21,566 nucleotides of DNA, taken from NCBI GenBank assembly GCA_900550825.1, contig URTZ01000014.1:1-21566 (forward strand), read 5' to 3'. The notes beneath the pieces are model-generated. The model had not been told where the DNA came from. It saw only the letters and a program-made list of their open reading frames with translations, and made no database searches. Positions within the stretch are counted from its first letter, which is position 1, and the number at the start of each line of letters is the position of its first letter. Made by a program: the position numbers and the translations under genes. The stretch is from an uncultured Collinsella sp. GTDB lineage: Bacteria > Actinomycetota > Coriobacteriia > Coriobacteriales > Coriobacteriaceae. This document shows positions 11,197 to 19,743 of the stretch, piece after piece.

Positions 11197-13437
11197 ATGG
11201 CGGAATTTGAAGTAGAACGCGTTGGTGGTGAACTTAAGCGCTTTGGCGTTGAAGGCTCTGACGTGCCGTTTAAGGTCGTGTCTCCCTATGACCCTGCAGG
11301 CTCTCAGCCTAAAGCCATTGAGTCGCTTGTGCAGGGTGTGAGGGACGGAGACCGCTATCAGGTTTTGCTGGGCGTGACTGGTTCGGGCAAGACCTTCACG
11401 ATGGCAAAGACTATTGAGGCCCTGGGAAAGCCGACGCTGGTCATGGCTCCGAATAAAACGCTCGCCGCTCAGCTTGCGAGCGAGCTCAAAGAGTTCTTTC
11501 CCAACAACGCTGTGGTCTACTTCGTCTCGTACTACGACTACTATCAGCCCGAGGCGTATGTGCCGCAAAGCGATACATATATCGAGAAAGACTCCTCGAT
11601 TAACGAAGAGGTTGAGATGCTGCGACATCAGGCGACCGCATCGCTGCTCTCTCGACGCGATGTGATCGTTGTCGCATCGGTCTCGTGTATCTATGGCATT
11701 GGCTCTCCTGAGGACTATGCAGGTCTGGCTCCAAACGTCGACAAGAAGGTGCCGCTCGAGCGCGATGACTTTATCCATGCACTTATCGACATTCAATATG
11801 ATCGCAATGACTATGACCTGGCACGCGGCACGTTCCGCGTGCGCGGCGATGTTGTCGACGTGTATCCGCCTTATGCCGAGCATCCGTTGCGGTTTGAGTT
11901 CTTTGGCGACGAGGTCGAGCTGATTGCCGAGATCGATGAGGTCACCGGTGAGATGCTTCGTGAGTACGAGGCCATCCCTGTATGGCCGGCATCGCACTAC
12001 GTGACCGAGAAGCCGAAGGTCAAGGCGGCTCTGAAATCGATCAGCGAAGAGTGCGAGAAGCGCGTGGCGGAGCTCAAGGCGACCGACAAGTTGCTCGAGG
12101 CGCAGCGTCTGCAGCAGCGCACCGATTATGATCTTGAGATGCTCGAGACGATGGGCTTTTGCAACGGCATCGAGAACTACTCGCGTCATCTGGACGGTCG
12201 CAAGCCGGGTGAGCCGCCGTTTACCCTAATCGATTACTTTCCCAAGGATATGCTCTGCATCATCGATGAGAGCCATGTGACGGTGCCGCAGATTCGCGGC
12301 ATGCACGAAGGTGACCGCTCGCGTAAGGTGACGCTGGTGGAACACGGTTTTCGCCTGCCCTCGGCGCTCGATAACCGCCCGCTTCGTTTCGATGAGTTTG
12401 AGGCAAGGATACCCCAGTTTATCTATGTTTCGGCCACGCCGGGCGACTACGAGCTGCGGGTGAGCCAAAACGATGTGGAGCAGATTATTCGTCCGACTGG
12501 CCTGCTCGACCCCAAGATTGACGTGCGTCCAGTTCGCGGCCAGATTGACGATCTTGAGGACGAGATTCGCGAGCGCGTTGCCCGCAAGGAGCGCGTGCTG
12601 GTGACCACGTTGACCAAGCGCATGGCCGAGGACCTGACCGACCATCTGCTCGACGCAGGCATTAAGGTCAATTACATGCACTCTGATACGGCGACAATGG
12701 ACCGTGTCGAGATCCTGCGAACGCTGCGCGAGGGCAAGATCGATGTTCTCGTTGGCATCAACCTGCTCCGCGAGGGCTTGGATCTTCCCGAGGTCTCACT
12801 GGTGGCAATTCTCGATGCCGATAAGGAAGGCTTCTTGCGCAACCGCCGTTCGCTGATTCAGACGATTGGCCGTGCGGCCCGTAACGCCGATGGTGAAGTC
12901 ATCATGTATGCAGACGTTGTGACCGATTCGATGAAAGAGGCCATCGAGGAGACGCAGCGCCGTCGCGAGATTCAGATGGCATATAACGAAGAACATGGCA
13001 TTGTGCCCAAGACAGTGCGCAAGGCCATCAACGACATCTCAAGTTTTATTGCCGAGGCCGAAAAAACTGTGGGCTCCAAGGGACGCTCGAAGGGCGACTC
13101 TATTGGCCATGGCGCATTCTATACGCCCGATGAGTCGGGCGAGGGCGGTGTGCCGGAAACGGTGGCGCCCGAGCAGACACTTGCGGAGCAGTTGGAAGAA
13201 CTGCCGCATGACGAGCTTGTGCGGATCGTCGAAACCATGGAAGAGGATATGCGTAACGCTTCTGCCGCTATGGACTTTGAGGAGGCGGCGCGCCTGCGCG
13301 ATGCCGTCGTTCAGATTCGGGCGATGCTCGAGGGTGCGTCTGAGGACGAGACGATCGAGCGCTTACGCTCGCAGGCCCGCAAGGGTTCCACGTTCGCATC
13401 GGGCAGAAAACGCCAGGGTGCACGGTTTAAGAAATAG
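11197..13437 (+). CDS. uvrB: excinuclease ABC subunit B
   Basis: DNA damage-verifying helicase of nucleotide excision repair, which receives damaged DNA from UvrA and recruits UvrC. 746 residues. Walker A is GVTGSGKT (59-66), the tyrosine-rich beta-hairpin that grips DNA spans about 112-133 (YYDYYQPEAYVPQSDTYIEKD region), Walker B/DESH is 357-360, and motif VI QTIGRAAR is 555-562. The C-terminal UVR motif for UvrC binding is about 674-709 (MDFEEAARLRD). It is longer than the usual 660-690 residues: about 20 extra at the N-terminus, a Gly/Ser-rich linker (623-660) and a basic tail after the UVR motif ending in GRKRQGARFKK. The ATG has GGAG about 6 bases upstream. uvrA lies 6.4 kb downstream. 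Confidence 0.98.
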   Translation: MAEFEVERVGGELKRFGVEGSDVPFKVVSPYDPAGSQPKAIESLVQGVRDGDRYQVLLGVTGSGKTFTMAKTIEALGKPTLVMAPNKTLAAQLASELKEFFPNNAVVYFVSYYDYYQPEAYVPQSDTYIEKDSSINEEVEMLRHQATASLLSRRDVIVVASVSCIYGIGSPEDYAGLAPNVDKKVPLERDDFIHALIDIQYDRNDYDLARGTFRVRGDVVDVYPPYAEHPLRFEFFGDEVELIAEIDEVTGEMLREYEAIPVWPASHYVTEKPKVKAALKSISEECEKRVAELKATDKLLEAQRLQQRTDYDLEMLETMGFCNGIENYSRHLDGRKPGEPPFTLIDYFPKDMLCIIDESHVTVPQIRGMHEGDRSRKVTLVEHGFRLPSALDNRPLRFDEFEARIPQFIYVSATPGDYELRVSQNDVEQIIRPTGLLDPKIDVRPVRGQIDDLEDEIRERVARKERVLVTTLTKRMAEDLTDHLLDAGIKVNYMHSDTATMDRVEILRTLREGKIDVLVGINLLREGLDLPEVSLVAILDADKEGFLRNRRSLIQTIGRAARNADGEVIMYADVVTDSMKEAIEETQRRREIQMAYNEEHGIVPKTVRKAINDISSFIAEAEKTVGSKGRSKGDSIGHGAFYTPDESGEGGVPETVAPEQTLAEQLEELPHDELVRIVETMEEDMRNASAAMDFEEAARLRDAVVQIRAMLEGASEDETIERLRSQARKGSTFASGRKRQGARFKK

Positions 13438-13440
13438 CGA

Positions 13441-13483
13441 ACAGGCCCCGAGTTCCCTGTGGAGCTCGGGGCCTGTGTCTTTT
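13441..13483 (+). terminator. intrinsic terminator after uvrB
   Basis: A perfect 12-base stem, ACAGGCCCCGAG (13441-13452) with CTCGGGGCCTGT (13465-13476), followed by GTCTTTT. It begins three bases after the uvrB stop and sits between convergent genes, so it may also stop minus-strand transcripts, though no good T tract follows on that strand. Confidence 0.88.
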
Positions 13484-13502
13484 GCGCGCTGGAATTCGTG
13501 CG

Positions 13503-15143
13503 TTAGAGGTCCGCGATCAGGGCTTCGGCACAACGGATGCCGTCGGTGGCCGCGCTCATGATGCCGCCGGCATATCCAGCTCCCTCACCACAAGGGTAGA
13601 GGCCCGGGGTCGACACGGCATGGCACGTTCGGTCTCGGGTGACAGTGACCGGTGAGCTCGAACGAGTCTCCACGCCGGTAAGAACGGCATCGGGACGGTC
13701 GTAGCCTCGTAGCTTTTTTCCGAGTAGGGGAAGTCCCAGGCGGAGCGACTCGACGATATGCTGCGGCAGGGCTTCGTCAATTGTCGTCCAGGTCACACCG
13801 AGCGGATAGGTGGGCTTTACCTTTCCGGGCGCCTTGCTGGCGCGTCCTGCGAGGAAATCTCCGACGAGTTGTGCCGGTGCGTTCCAGTTGGAACCGCCCA
13901 GGCGATAGGCGGCCGCCTCGCAGGCGCGCTGGAGCTCGATGCCGGCGAGCGGGTCATCGTTGGGAAGGTCCTCAGGCGTGACGTTAACGAGCAGGGCGGC
14001 ATTTGCGTTGCGTCCGTCGCGGGCATTGAGACTGGCCCCGTTGACGCACAGATGGCACGGTTCTGAAGAGGCGGCAACAACCTGTCCGCCGGGGCACATG
14101 CAAAACGAGAACACGCTGCGGCCGTTGGGAAGATGGGCGACGAGCTTGTAGGGGGCTGCCCCGAGCGCTGGATGTCCCGCCGAGGCTCCATATTGGGCTC
14201 TGTCGATGTCGCGTTGCAGATGCTCGATGCGAACGCCCATGGCAAAGGTCTTTTGTGCGAGGGCCACGTTGTGGTCCTTAAGGAGCTCAAAAATATCGCG
14301 AGCAGAATGCCCGCAGGCGAGGATGAGGTGCTTTGTCTCGATTGACTCGTAAGCGGCGTCTTGGGACGATTGGACATCAATGCCGGTGATGGCGCCAGAC
14401 ACGTCGATGCGAATGTCGACGAGCTTCGTTCGATAACGGACGACACCTCCGAGCTGCTCGATGCGCTGGATTATAGCGGTGACAACCGTGGGAAGGATGT
14501 CGGAGCCAATGTGCGGCTTGGCATCCCACAGAATATCGCGGGGCGCACCCGCCTCGACGAAGGTTTCGAGGATAAGGCGATGGGCGGGATTTTTTGTTCC
14601 CGTATTGAGCTTGCCGTCCGAGAAGGTCCCCGCGCCGCCCAGACCAAACTGAATATTGCTCTCGGGGTCGAGGATGCGCTCCTTTAGAAAGAGGTCGATC
14701 GCCTGCGAGCGGCGAAATGCCGGGTCGCCGCGCTCGATAAGCAAGGGCTTAAGACCTGCTTCGGCGAGCGTGAGCGCAGCGAAAAGGCCGGCGCATCCGG
14801 CGCCGACAACGACAGGGCGTTCTTGAGGTGCGTCGGAGACGGGGGAGGGGAATGAAGGCTCATCGTCTTCTATCGCGCGTACGCGCGAGCGGTCACGCTC
14901 GGCAACGCTGTCGACCGCTTCTTGCTCGAGGTGGGGACTAGTCAGCTCAACACGAAAGCTCAGGATAAAATGGACGTCTCGTTTTTTGCGAGCGTCGATT
15001 GACTTGCGGTGGAGCTCGATGGACTTGATCTCGGAGTCTTTGCAACGTAGGACGCGCTTGGCGACTCGCTTGCCAACAATGAGGCAGGCATTTTCATCGC
15101 CGGCTTCATCGAGCGACGCGTTGACTTGGGTGATTTCGATCAT
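13503..15143 (-). CDS. COG2509-family FAD-dependent oxidoreductase
   Basis: 546 residues, the size of the uncharacterised FAD-dependent dehydrogenases of COG2509. Residues about 1-75 form a small alpha/beta domain typical of this family (KRVAKRVLRCKDSEIKSIEL region). Then a linker leads to the Rossmann FAD-binding motif VVVGAGCAGLFAA (111-123) with ERG (137-139) for ribose binding. Family segments QFGLGGAGTFSDGKL, LACGHSARD and CMCPGGQV follow, and the C-terminal flavin-site YPCGEGAGYAGGI begins near 516. Substrate and physiological role are unknown. I chose the ATG at 15143 because of AAGGAG 6 bases upstream; an upstream ATG at 15266 lies inside the preceding gene. It is the last gene of the minus-strand cluster, 80 bases after the BaiN-type flavoprotein, with its own candidate promoter in that gap. 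Confidence 0.9.
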   Translation of the reverse strand: MIEITQVNASLDEAGDENACLIVGKRVAKRVLRCKDSEIKSIELHRKSIDARKKRDVHFILSFRVELTSPHLEQEAVDSVAERDRSRVRAIEDDEPSFPSPVSDAPQERPVVVGAGCAGLFAALTLAEAGLKPLLIERGDPAFRRSQAIDLFLKERILDPESNIQFGLGGAGTFSDGKLNTGTKNPAHRLILETFVEAGAPRDILWDAKPHIGSDILPTVVTAIIQRIEQLGGVVRYRTKLVDIRIDVSGAITGIDVQSSQDAAYESIETKHLILACGHSARDIFELLKDHNVALAQKTFAMGVRIEHLQRDIDRAQYGASAGHPALGAAPYKLVAHLPNGRSVFSFCMCPGGQVVAASSEPCHLCVNGASLNARDGRNANAALLVNVTPEDLPNDDPLAGIELQRACEAAAYRLGGSNWNAPAQLVGDFLAGRASKAPGKVKPTYPLGVTWTTIDEALPQHIVESLRLGLPLLGKKLRGYDRPDAVLTGVETRSSSPVTVTRDRTCHAVSTPGLYPCGEGAGYAGGIMSAATDGIRCAEALIADL

Positions 15144-15169
15144 CGAGGTCTCCTTAGAGGCAAGAAAGA

Positions 15170-15193
15170 GGCCGTCCGGTATTCCAGACGGCC
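15170..15193 (-). terminator. hairpin between the two flavoprotein genes (weak terminator or 5' UTR stem)
   Basis: GGCCGTC-x-GG and CC-x-GACGGCC pair around a 4-base loop, 9 pairs with one mismatch. Read on the minus strand it is followed by TCTTTCTT, a broken T tract. It could attenuate transcription from the upstream gene, or form the 5' UTR stem of a transcript starting at the TATAAT just upstream. Confidence 0.45.
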
Positions 15194-15207
15194 CGAATGC
15201 GTTTTTG

Positions 15208-15213
15208 ATTATA
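15208..15213 (-). promoter_or_regulatory. candidate -10 element (TATAAT) of the COG2509 gene
   Basis: A perfect TATAAT on the minus strand in the 80-base gap, 11 bases beyond the stop of the upstream flavoprotein gene. The -35 region lies inside that gene and is a poor match (AAGCAG at 17 bases). A start near 15201 would give a UTR beginning with the hairpin at 15193-15170. Confidence 0.35.
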
Positions 15214-15223
15214 GACTGAGCGG

Positions 15224-16495
15224 CTACAGGCTGCTTGCAGCGCGAATGCCCGCGAGCCAGGCCCACGCAAGGTTAAAGCCTCCGCAATCGGCGTCGATGT
15301 CGAGCGCTTCGCCGCAGACGTAAAGCGGGGCGTCGACAACGCTGCACGCGCGTAGACTGGGTGTTGAGATGCTCTCGACAGATACGCCACCACGCGTGAC
15401 CTGCGCCGAGCGCTCCTCGGCTGTTCCCTCGACGAGCAACTTAAAGTGCTTGAGGACCGAGACCAGGTGGATGACATCGTTGGAGCCTGGATGGCACTGC
15501 TCGAACGCCGTGCAGACGACGCGGGAGAGTTGCGGGGCGAGCATGCCGTCGAGCCAACGGGGATCGCGGGGCGAAAAGCTGCCGAGCAGCTCAACGCGTC
15601 GGTTGAGCATATCGAGCAGCTTGTCTTTGGAGAGGTCGGGGAAAACGTCGAGCAGGATCGTATCGCCGCGCTGGATACGACGGGAGAGGTTGAAGACAGC
15701 GACGCCCGAGATGCCGAAGGCTCGAAACAGGACTTCACCGTCTTCGTGCCAGAGCTCATTATGATTGCGGGCGAGCGTCAAGCGGGCGCGGACGCGCAGG
15801 CCATCCAACGTCTTGAGTGCCGTCCGATCGCCGACGACCGTTGCCGATACGGGGCAGAGGATGGGGCGCAGCGAAGTGAGGGGGAGGCGAAACGTATCGG
15901 CGATACCGGTGGGGTTGCCGCCCGTGGCGATAATTACGGCATGTGCCTGCAGGGCCTCGTTCTTGCGAGGGACATCGGCGAGCGCTTTCCGAAGCGAGCG
16001 GAGCTCCGTTTTTCGGTCGTCGTGCTTTTTTGCCTTGAGCGCCCGCGCTGGACGGTCTATTTGGAGTGTCCAGCCTTCGGAAGCTTTGTGCGCCGAGGCA
16101 ACGTTGGCTCCGCAGATTAAGGTGATACCTAGGCGGTCGCAAACGTTGAGAAGCGCGTCGCGCACCGATTCAGCGCGAAGGGAGCGCGGGTACAGCCGGC
16201 CTTCCTCGGAGGTTGTCATGATACCCAGCGAGGAGAAGAAACCCATAAGCTCTTGTTCGGGCTGGGGGCCCATGACGGATTCGACGAATGCGGGGTGGTT
16301 ATACCGCTGAGGATCAATCGATTCGTTGGAGAGGTTGCAGCGGCCGTTACCGGTCGCAAGGAGCTTAAGGCCACAGGCGACATCGCGCTCAACGATGCAG
16401 ACGCTTTTGCCAGCGCGTGCGGCCGTAATGGCAGCGGCGAGGCCTGAAGCCCCGCCGCCGATTACCAGGACGTCATAGAAGGCGCTCGCGTTCAC
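15224..16495 (-). CDS. BaiN/HI0933 (YhiN) family flavoprotein
   Basis: 423-residue FAD-dependent oxidoreductase of the HI0933/YhiN family (also annotated BaiN/RdsA or aminoacetone oxidase family). The FAD motif VIGGGASGLAAA is at 11-22, family signature GLKLLATGNGRCNLSN at about 42-57, a second glycine motif ATGGNPTG near 195, and the C-terminal CGEALDIDADCGGFNLAWAW starts at 394. One member, clostridial BaiN, acts in bile-acid 7-dehydroxylation, but the family is widespread in bacteria that do no such chemistry, and none of the other bai genes is nearby, so I do not infer bile-acid metabolism. It starts with GTG directly after the mrp TAA with no intervening base, implying translational coupling to the Fe-S carrier. 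Confidence 0.9.
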   Translation of the reverse strand: MNASAFYDVLVIGGGASGLAAAITAARAGKSVCIVERDVACGLKLLATGNGRCNLSNESIDPQRYNHPAFVESVMGPQPEQELMGFFSSLGIMTTSEEGRLYPRSLRAESVRDALLNVCDRLGITLICGANVASAHKASEGWTLQIDRPARALKAKKHDDRKTELRSLRKALADVPRKNEALQAHAVIIATGGNPTGIADTFRLPLTSLRPILCPVSATVVGDRTALKTLDGLRVRARLTLARNHNELWHEDGEVLFRAFGISGVAVFNLSRRIQRGDTILLDVFPDLSKDKLLDMLNRRVELLGSFSPRDPRWLDGMLAPQLSRVVCTAFEQCHPGSNDVIHLVSVLKHFKLLVEGTAEERSAQVTRGGVSVESISTPSLRACSVVDAPLYVCGEALDIDADCGGFNLAWAWLAGIRAASSL

Positions 16496-17326
16496 TTAGG
16501 CCTCGTCGGTCTCGTGCGGGGTAATGGCCTCGACGGCAGAGACTGCCTTGGGCAACATGTCATCGGGCAGCGCGGTCTCGACCTCGCCCTTATCGCAGGC
16601 CTCGGCGAGTGCCGGATTAATGGGAAGCTGGCCCAAGATGTCGAGGTTATAGCGATCTGCGACCTCGGGGAGCTTGCTCTTGCCAAAGACCTCAATCTTC
16701 TTGCCGCAGTCGGGGCACTCAATATAGCTCATGTTCTCGACAATGCCCAGAATGGGGACGTTCATCTTCTCGGCCATGTTGACCGCCTTGGCGACGATCA
16801 TCGAGACCAGATCCTGCGGGCTCGTGACGATGACGATGCCGTCGACGGGCAGCGACTGGAAGACGGTGAGCGCGACGTCGCCTGTTCCCGGAGGCATGTC
16901 GACCAGCAGGTAGTCGATGGGGCCCCACGAGGTCTCGCTCCAGAACTGCCTAATGGCGCCTGCGATGACCGGACCGCGCCAAAGGACGGGGTCGGTCTCG
17001 TTTTGGAGCAGAAGGTTGGAGCTCATGACCTTGACGCCGTGCTCGGAGATTTCAGGCAGCATGAGGTTGCCAAGGGCATGGACGTGGCGTCCGCTCATAC
17101 CGAACATCTTGGGGATAGAGGGACCGGTGATGTCGGCATCGAGGACGCCGACCTTGTGGCCGTGACGGGCAAGCTCGGTGGCGATGGCACCGGTGACAAA
17201 CGACTTGCCGACACCGCCCTTGCCGGAAAGCACGGCGATGACGCGTTTGACCTCGGACAGCGTATTCTCCTCAAATTGCGACGGCGACGTTTGTCCGCCG
17301 GCGGCCTGTGCGTGCTCGCAACCCAT
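16496..17326 (-). CDS. mrp: Mrp/ApbC-type Fe-S cluster carrier ATPase
   Basis: 276-residue deviant Walker A P-loop NTPase of the Mrp/NBP35 family, a cytosolic scaffold that carries [4Fe-4S] clusters to target proteins as a dimer. Walker A is GKGGVGKS (35-42), DADITGPSIP (63-72) is the switch region, DMPPGTGD (143-150) the Walker B region, and Cys204/Cys207 in CPDC are the cluster ligands shared across the dimer. There is no N-terminal MIP18/DUF59 domain; the short N-terminus MGCEHAQ contains one extra Cys and His. The ATG at 17326 has AAAGGAG 6 bases upstream; a longer frame from 17383 would overlap the promoter. The stop codon abuts the GTG of the next gene. Confidence 0.95.
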   Translation of the reverse strand: MGCEHAQAAGGQTSPSQFEENTLSEVKRVIAVLSGKGGVGKSFVTGAIATELARHGHKVGVLDADITGPSIPKMFGMSGRHVHALGNLMLPEISEHGVKVMSSNLLLQNETDPVLWRGPVIAGAIRQFWSETSWGPIDYLLVDMPPGTGDVALTVFQSLPVDGIVIVTSPQDLVSMIVAKAVNMAEKMNVPILGIVENMSYIECPDCGKKIEVFGKSKLPEVADRYNLDILGQLPINPALAEACDKGEVETALPDDMLPKAVSAVEAITPHETDEA

Positions 17327-17381
17327 GTATGACTCCTTTGTATATGTTGGGGCCGGGGCCCCGTGATGTGACACGAGCGTC

Positions 17382-17411
17382 ATTGTACCCTCGTTTGCGA
17401 GCGGGAGTCAT
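17382..17411 (-). promoter_or_regulatory. candidate mrp promoter with palindromic spacer
   Basis: On the minus strand ATGACT (17411-17406) and TACAAT (17387-17382) are separated by 18 bases. The spacer contains CTCG-CAAA-CGAG (17390-17401), a perfect inverted repeat that could be an operator. A start near 17375 would leave a UTR of about 50 bases containing the GC-rich GGGGCCCCGGCCCC. The -10 matches consensus at five of six positions. Confidence 0.45.
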
Positions 17412-17471
17412 TTACGATGCATTTGGGCCGAGCGTGCTTGCAATACGATGGGTCCAAGCGAATGGGCGGGC

Positions 17472-19625
17472 TTACTGAACTTTGCTGGCGAACTCGAGGT
17501 ATTGCATGCGCTGCAGCTTGTTGATCGTCGAGGCGTATGGGCTGTCTTCAGATTCCAAGTCGTAGCGCAGCCCGTCGGTACCGAGGTAGCCGGCGACATT
17601 GATGGTGGGCACATCTGACCTTGTTGCAAGCAGAGCCTTTTGATAGTCGGTGAGCGGGGCGCCGATCTTATTAAGGGTAATGGCTGCAACCTCGTTTGCC
17701 CCGACGGTGTCGTAGACGTTGAGCTCGGTATTGCCGGCGATTTCATAGTTAGCCCAGACAAAATATGTCGACTGATAGATACGGAAAGCGTGGCTTGCCG
17801 TATCTTCCTGAGGGTACAGCTCGTCGTTGAGAGTCGTTGCGGCGCTCGGCTGATGGTCGCCAAAAAAGACAAGGACAACCGGTCTGCCGATATTGCGGAG
17901 CTCGTTGATAAAGTACTCGAGGTCCCGGTCGGATGCGTTGATGCAGGTAAGATAGGTGTTGAGCGCGCTATTGGCACCCTCGCTGGCTCCCTCGACCCAA
18001 TAGTTTGTAAGCTCCTCGGCGGGAACGGTGCCATAGTCGTAGCCGCCATGATTTTGCATCGTGACGTCAAAGATGAACTGCGGGGCTTCGTCGGTTCTAA
18101 GCAGGTCGAGTATCTTGTCGTAGGTGGCGTAGTCGCATACGCCGGCATGGTAACAGGGCGCACCTTCGAAATCGCCGATTGAAAGAAAGTCTCCAAAGCC
18201 CAGCTGCTGATAGATTTTATCTCGATGGTAGTTGACGGGGTTTTGCGGGTGCATAGCGGTAGCGGTATACCCAAGCTCCTTAAGGTCCTTTGCCAGGCTG
18301 TCGACGCCATTCATCTGATATAGCTGATAGGGGATTTTGCCTAATCCGACAAAGGCCGTTGTCGCTCCGGTCAAAAATTCGAATTCGGAGTTCGCCGTTC
18401 CGCCACCGGCGACCGAAGCGAGCATGGTGCCGCGAACAAGTGTGTCGGGAAGCGAGTTGTAGAATGCGGGGCCGGTGTACCCGGCCGCCTGGAGCTGCTC
18501 AAAGCACGAAAGGTCGCTAAAACTCTCATTCATGACGGCAACAATCGTCGGCTTGATTTCATTGAACTGGGCAACGGCCGCCGCGCGCTGCTCGCTCGAG
18601 CCATACGTGCTGTCGTAGGTGGCGGCGAGCTCCTGTTCGATGCTCTGCGCCTCATCGGGCGTATAGTCTTCGGGCTTCTCAATGGGCAACTCGTTGACCA
18701 TTTCGGTGAACGAAGTGATAAAACCCTGAGACGCATATGTGGTGATGGGCTGCCAACGGTCAAATCCAAAATCCAGCGCCTGCTCCAAGTCGATGCTGGA
18801 AAAGCCCGAGAGCCCCACAACGGTCACTAACAGAAAAGCACAGAGGTTAGCGGCGATTGCGGGGAAGACATGGGTGGGCGTACGGAGCTTTCGCGGTCGG
18901 ATAAGCGAAAGAAGCCCCAGGGAAATCTCCAGCAGGGCGAGAGAGGTTACGATTCCGGCGGTAAAGGTAAACTCGTATCCCTCGCTCACTTCCATTGCGG
19001 TGCCAAGGGCCAAGATATCGCTTGGCAGGATGGCTTCGCCTTTAAACGTTATGACGAAGTGCTCGGCAATGCCAAGGATGCAACAGGCGACGGGCACGAG
19101 GGCCATGACGCCTCCATGACGCTGTCCCAGCAAATAAAGGGAGAGCAGAACCGTCGCGAGCAGCCCGACGGAAAACCCGAATGAGTTGGCGGGAATGCGA
19201 TAGAACGTTTCGTTGCAGGCAATTTCGAGTGAAACGAACGAGAGCGCTGAAACAGCGGCGATGACAAGGATGTCACGGCAAATACAGGCAACCGTTCCCG
19301 TCGCAAGATCGGTTTGGTCGATAAGTCCCGAAACCAAGGGTTCGACAAGAAGTATGACGGCGGCAGCACCGAGCGCCGAATAAGAAAGGACCCATAGGGA
19401 ACTGTCCTCATTTACGAGCAATTGATTCGTAATCCATGCAGCTACCATGCCGAGCGGGATGAGGAGCGTCGCGCACCAAAAGACGCGGGCAATGGGCGGC
19501 TTTTCATTGTGTTTGATTGAAAAATACACGCGCACGACGACGGTGGCCACGATAAGGACGGCGATGAATATGGGCAGATTGGCCATGTCGCTCGAAGTGA
19601 TTTCAAGGGGGATATCTTCGGTCAT
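17472..19625 (-). CDS. LtaS-type membrane sulfatase-fold phosphoglycerol transferase family protein
   Basis: 717 residues: an N-terminal membrane region with about seven or eight hydrophobic segments (roughly 18-35, 50-68, 78-98, 118-135, 150-170, 173-190, 222-242, 254-275), a linker rich in Glu/Asp/Gln/Ala, and an extracellular alkaline-phosphatase-like domain. Relatives move phosphoglycerol or similar groups from lipid donors onto cell-surface polymers such as lipoteichoic acid. The metal/active-site pattern is intact: Glu367 in VMNESFSD, nucleophile candidate Thr410 in GGGTANSEFEFLTG, His526 in QNHGGYD, and Asp590/His591 in FFGDHQPS. It is longer in the membrane part than five-helix LtaS. 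The ATG at 19625 has GAGG upstream; an ATG at 19700 would add a non-family N-terminus. Exact polymer is unknown. It lies divergent from uvrA. Confidence 0.85.
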   Translation of the reverse strand: MTEDIPLEITSSDMANLPIFIAVLIVATVVVRVYFSIKHNEKPPIARVFWCATLLIPLGMVAAWITNQLLVNEDSSLWVLSYSALGAAAVILLVEPLVSGLIDQTDLATGTVACICRDILVIAAVSALSFVSLEIACNETFYRIPANSFGFSVGLLATVLLSLYLLGQRHGGVMALVPVACCILGIAEHFVITFKGEAILPSDILALGTAMEVSEGYEFTFTAGIVTSLALLEISLGLLSLIRPRKLRTPTHVFPAIAANLCAFLLVTVVGLSGFSSIDLEQALDFGFDRWQPITTYASQGFITSFTEMVNELPIEKPEDYTPDEAQSIEQELAATYDSTYGSSEQRAAAVAQFNEIKPTIVAVMNESFSDLSCFEQLQAAGYTGPAFYNSLPDTLVRGTMLASVAGGGTANSEFEFLTGATTAFVGLGKIPYQLYQMNGVDSLAKDLKELGYTATAMHPQNPVNYHRDKIYQQLGFGDFLSIGDFEGAPCYHAGVCDYATYDKILDLLRTDEAPQFIFDVTMQNHGGYDYGTVPAEELTNYWVEGASEGANSALNTYLTCINASDRDLEYFINELRNIGRPVVLVFFGDHQPSAATTLNDELYPQEDTASHAFRIYQSTYFVWANYEIAGNTELNVYDTVGANEVAAITLNKIGAPLTDYQKALLATRSDVPTINVAGYLGTDGLRYDLESEDSPYASTINKLQRMQYLEFASKVQ

Positions 19626-19743
19626 GGACGTTCCTCTGTTACGGCAAATTAAGTTCAGTATTAGATTACTGTAACCTTTCCACGGCATTTCGAGAAACAA
19701 AGCGCCCGATACGCAAAGCTAAAGGTCTGCGAATCTTGTATTA

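Noticed and set aside
11185..12189. 334-codon minus-strand open frame
   Set aside because: Shadow of uvrB produced by codon bias; no domain recognisable and no room for a promoter inside uvrB.
15224..16495. Bile-acid 7-dehydroxylation gene (baiN)
   Set aside because: Only the broad family name fits; no other bai gene is near and the family occurs widely without that pathway.
19656..19671. CAGTA-TACTG inverted repeat upstream of the LtaS-like gene as an operator
   Set aside because: Five-base arms with a six-base loop in AT-rich DNA are easily met by chance, and no clear promoter hexamers surround it.
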